Positions 62,463 to 64,000 of a stretch of 64,000 nt of DNA are shown piece by piece. The first letter of the stretch is position 1; each line of letters begins with the position of its first letter. The DNA comes from Archilochus colubris (lineage: Eukaryota > Chordata > Aves > Apodiformes > Trochilidae). Made by a program: the position numbers and the translations under genes. The stretch covers positions 104,166,467-104,230,466 of the forward strand of contig CM041084.1 in NCBI GenBank assembly GCA_023079485.1. The letters run 5' to 3'. The notes beneath the pieces are model-generated. The model was given only the letters and a program-made list of their open reading frames with translations. It did not search any database and was not told the DNA's origin.

Positions 62463-62713
62463 CCAAGAGAAGGATCAGCAACTGACCTTAAGTTTTCAGT
62501 CATGTTTGTGATAAAGATGAAAGCATTGGTATGATTTCCATGTCATGTTTTTTAAAAATATCTTGTGTTAAGCCACATGCATATTTTTAACCTTCGCACT
62601 TTTCCCACTGTGGAGATGGTTAGACTTGCACTCTGTAGTGTTGTATTTCTGTGCTCTATGTTAGAGTGCGTAATAAGCACATTTATTGTGCTGTATCTTA
62701 AAACAGTGTTTTA

Positions 62714-62716
62714 TTA

Positions 62717-62719
<3 letters not shown>
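62714..62719 (+). promoter_or_regulatory. CABLES1: Candidate CABLES1 polyadenylation signal ATTAAA
   Basis: ATTAAA is the second most common vertebrate poly(A) hexamer. It sits about 1.05 kb after the stop codon in an AT-rich stretch and just before a genomic run of about 26 A. No AATAAA occurs between the stop and this point. The cleavage site would then fall within or just after the A run. Confidence 0.55.

Positions 62720-62722
<3 letters not shown>

Positions 62723-62748
<26 letters not shown>
62723..62748. repeat. Poly(A) tract of about 26 A
   Basis: An uninterrupted genomic A run starts three bases after ATTAAA. In cDNA data it would cause internal priming, and the cleavage site cannot be placed exactly from sequence alone. 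Confidence 0.95.
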
Positions 62749-62750
<2 letters not shown>

Positions 62751-63192
62751 CTAGGGCTCAGCAGTATATCAGGTGTCTTAAAGCTCCAACAGCAGGGGCA
62801 TCAGCTATTGTTAAAGCTTTTGGTTTTTAACTAGAATTGACTGTGCAAACCCTAAAATCAGCACCCATTGAAGTTAAAGGTCCAGTTCCTTTAGATGGTT
62901 CAGCACTGGAGTTTTACAGCAAATTTCTTGCAGTTTCCCTGGTTCTGACTAGACACCCAGAAACCTGAAGGGTTTCATCTGAGCTCCCTGATGCTAAATA
63001 CACACTAAGCTAGTGCTGTGCTTATGGACATTGTTCACTTGCTGTCATCCTGTGGGATTACACCCTTGTCCAACCTTCTCCCGTGCTGGTTCACTTCATA
63101 AGCCTTGCCCTTGACATGCCCCACACGGATCCAGTAAAGTCAAATGCTTACATTTATGGTTTTTAATTAAAAAAAAAACAAAACCCACACCA

Positions 63193-63218
63193 TAAAAATC
63201 TCAAGTGTGAGATTTTTA
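63193..63218. repeat. Perfect inverted repeat, 11-bp arms, 4-nt loop
   Basis: TAAAAATCTCA and TGAGATTTTTA flank AGTG about 450 bp past the candidate poly(A) site of CABLES1. Confidence 0.9.
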
Positions 63219-63749
63219 GCTGAAGCCTTACCTCTCTTAAGTTTGGGAGTGCTTGCTCAGAGTATGGAAAGGGCTTGTGAGCAGAATGTATAGAAGTGGG
63301 ACATACCGGAGGATGTAAACACACTAATGCTTACTTTCTTTTGCTCTTAACTTTAATCAGGTTTTTTTTGTATTTCCTTCAGTTAGGCCAGGAAACATCC
63401 ACTTTCTTTACCTGCTTTGACTCCTTTAAATTCTAGTCTGAAAAATGCCTGCATATGATTGCTCTGTAGGGTCTGGAAAGGTTACACATGTCAGGACAAA
63501 TGGGAATTTGCTTGATGTTGTTGTTCTCCCTCCATTTTTAAGGGGGGAGGGGTGACTATGCTAGCTTACAGTTATTATTAGTACTTATCTAATTACTCAA
63601 ATAGATACATTCCAACAGGACTGGGGAGGAGGGGGTAAAGAGAAAAGCGAGCACCTGCCTCCCCAGTGCTATGCCCCACGTCACTGCAACCCACATGTCA
63701 CTCAGCTGGCTGTGGAGCAAGAGGAGTGGGAGCCCTCACTGGCATTCCT

Positions 63750-63782
63750 GTCCCCTCCTCCTCCTCCTCTTCCTCTTCCTCC
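63750..63782. repeat. (CCT)/(CTT)-rich pyrimidine tract
   Basis: A short run of CCT and CTT trinucleotides with only pyrimidines, in the flank downstream of CABLES1. Confidence 0.8.
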
Positions 63783-64000
63783 CAGTCCCAGTGCAACCTG
63801 GGAACAGAGGAGCCAAGAGCCTGGAGCCCACCTAACGCCTACAGTTGCCCTGATGGTTTACTTAGCTTGAGTAGGCAGGGTAGTGGTGACCTACAAGCCA
63901 GAATGGTCTGTGGGTCTGCTAGGAGGGCTTCCATCCTTGGCTGCATCCCTTCCCACCAACATCATGTATATATGTTCAAGATTTGCTTCGAATTGCAGAA

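Larger units (their letters stand above)
61666..62722 (+). other. CABLES1: CABLES1 3' UTR (probable extent)
   Basis: This follows the stop codon directly and reaches the first convincing poly(A) signal, about 1.06 kb downstream. It contains a TG-rich tract (about 62198-62234), a CTA trinucleotide repeat (62437-62462) and two GCACTTT heptamers (62180-62186 and 62596-62602). The end is an inference from the ATTAAA at 62714; a longer form reaching beyond the A-tract cannot be excluded. Confidence 0.7.
62749..64000. other. Downstream flank of CABLES1, no gene recognised
   Basis: No exon, RNA gene or transposon was recognised. The stretch holds a hairpin (63193-63218) and a CCT/CTT-rich pyrimidine tract (about 63750-63782). 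In mammals TMEM241 lies downstream in convergent orientation, so its 3' UTR could reach here on the minus strand, but nothing in the sequence demonstrates that. Confidence 0.6.

Noticed and set aside
62749..64000. Minus-strand TMEM241 3' end
   Set aside because: Expected from mammalian gene order only. No coding exon or poly(A) signal in that orientation could be shown.
1..64000. tRNA, rRNA, CRISPR, operon, prophage or integrated virus genes
   Set aside because: I looked for cloverleaf-like sequence, regularly spaced repeats and viral gene blocks and found none I could support; the DNA is vertebrate intronic sequence.

Overview
The window looks like the 3' two-thirds of one vertebrate gene and a little flanking DNA. 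It has large AT-rich introns, short GT-AG exons, CR1-type LINE fragments with typical CR1 reverse-transcriptase C-terminal coding sequence, no recognisable Alu/L1/B-type mammalian repeats and low overall repeat density. Together these suggest a bird. A non-avian reptile is possible but less likely.

The only protein-coding gene I can support is CABLES1 (Cdk5 and Abl enzyme substrate 1), on the + strand. Nine coding exons, probably exons 2-10 of ten, lie at 25170-25241, 27521-27613, 34611-34688, 46345-46444, 47935-48091, 48851-48954, 58709-58815, 59749-59956 and 61525-61665. All junctions are GT-AG, reading phases match at every join, and the chain gives 352 residues followed by TAG. The large GC-rich first exon is not present, so positions 1-25169 are read as the 3' part of intron 1. 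The 3' UTR runs from 61666 to an ATTAAA signal at 62714 and a genomic A-tract from 62723. The remainder to 64000 is downstream flank with no recognised gene.

Layout: 1-25169 is intron 1 (one CR1-like fragment near 15.1-15.4 kb, hairpins, simple repeats and a TTAA-bounded inverted repeat just before exon 2). 25170-34688 holds exons 2-4. 34689-46344 is an 11.7-kb intron with two CR1 copies in head-to-head inverted orientation and two microsatellites. 46345-48954 is a cluster of exons 5-7. 48955-58708 is a 9.8-kb intron with two related A-tailed segments. 58709-61665 holds exons 8-10, which encode the cyclin-like C-terminal domain.

I found no defence system, CRISPR array, operon or convincing new gene. 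The points most worth a second look are small: a TTAA-flanked inverted repeat resembling a non-autonomous piggyBac-like element, a perfect 16-bp-arm hairpin, two duplicated intronic segments, an inverted CR1 pair that could form intronic double-stranded RNA, and a run of three in-frame skippable exons.
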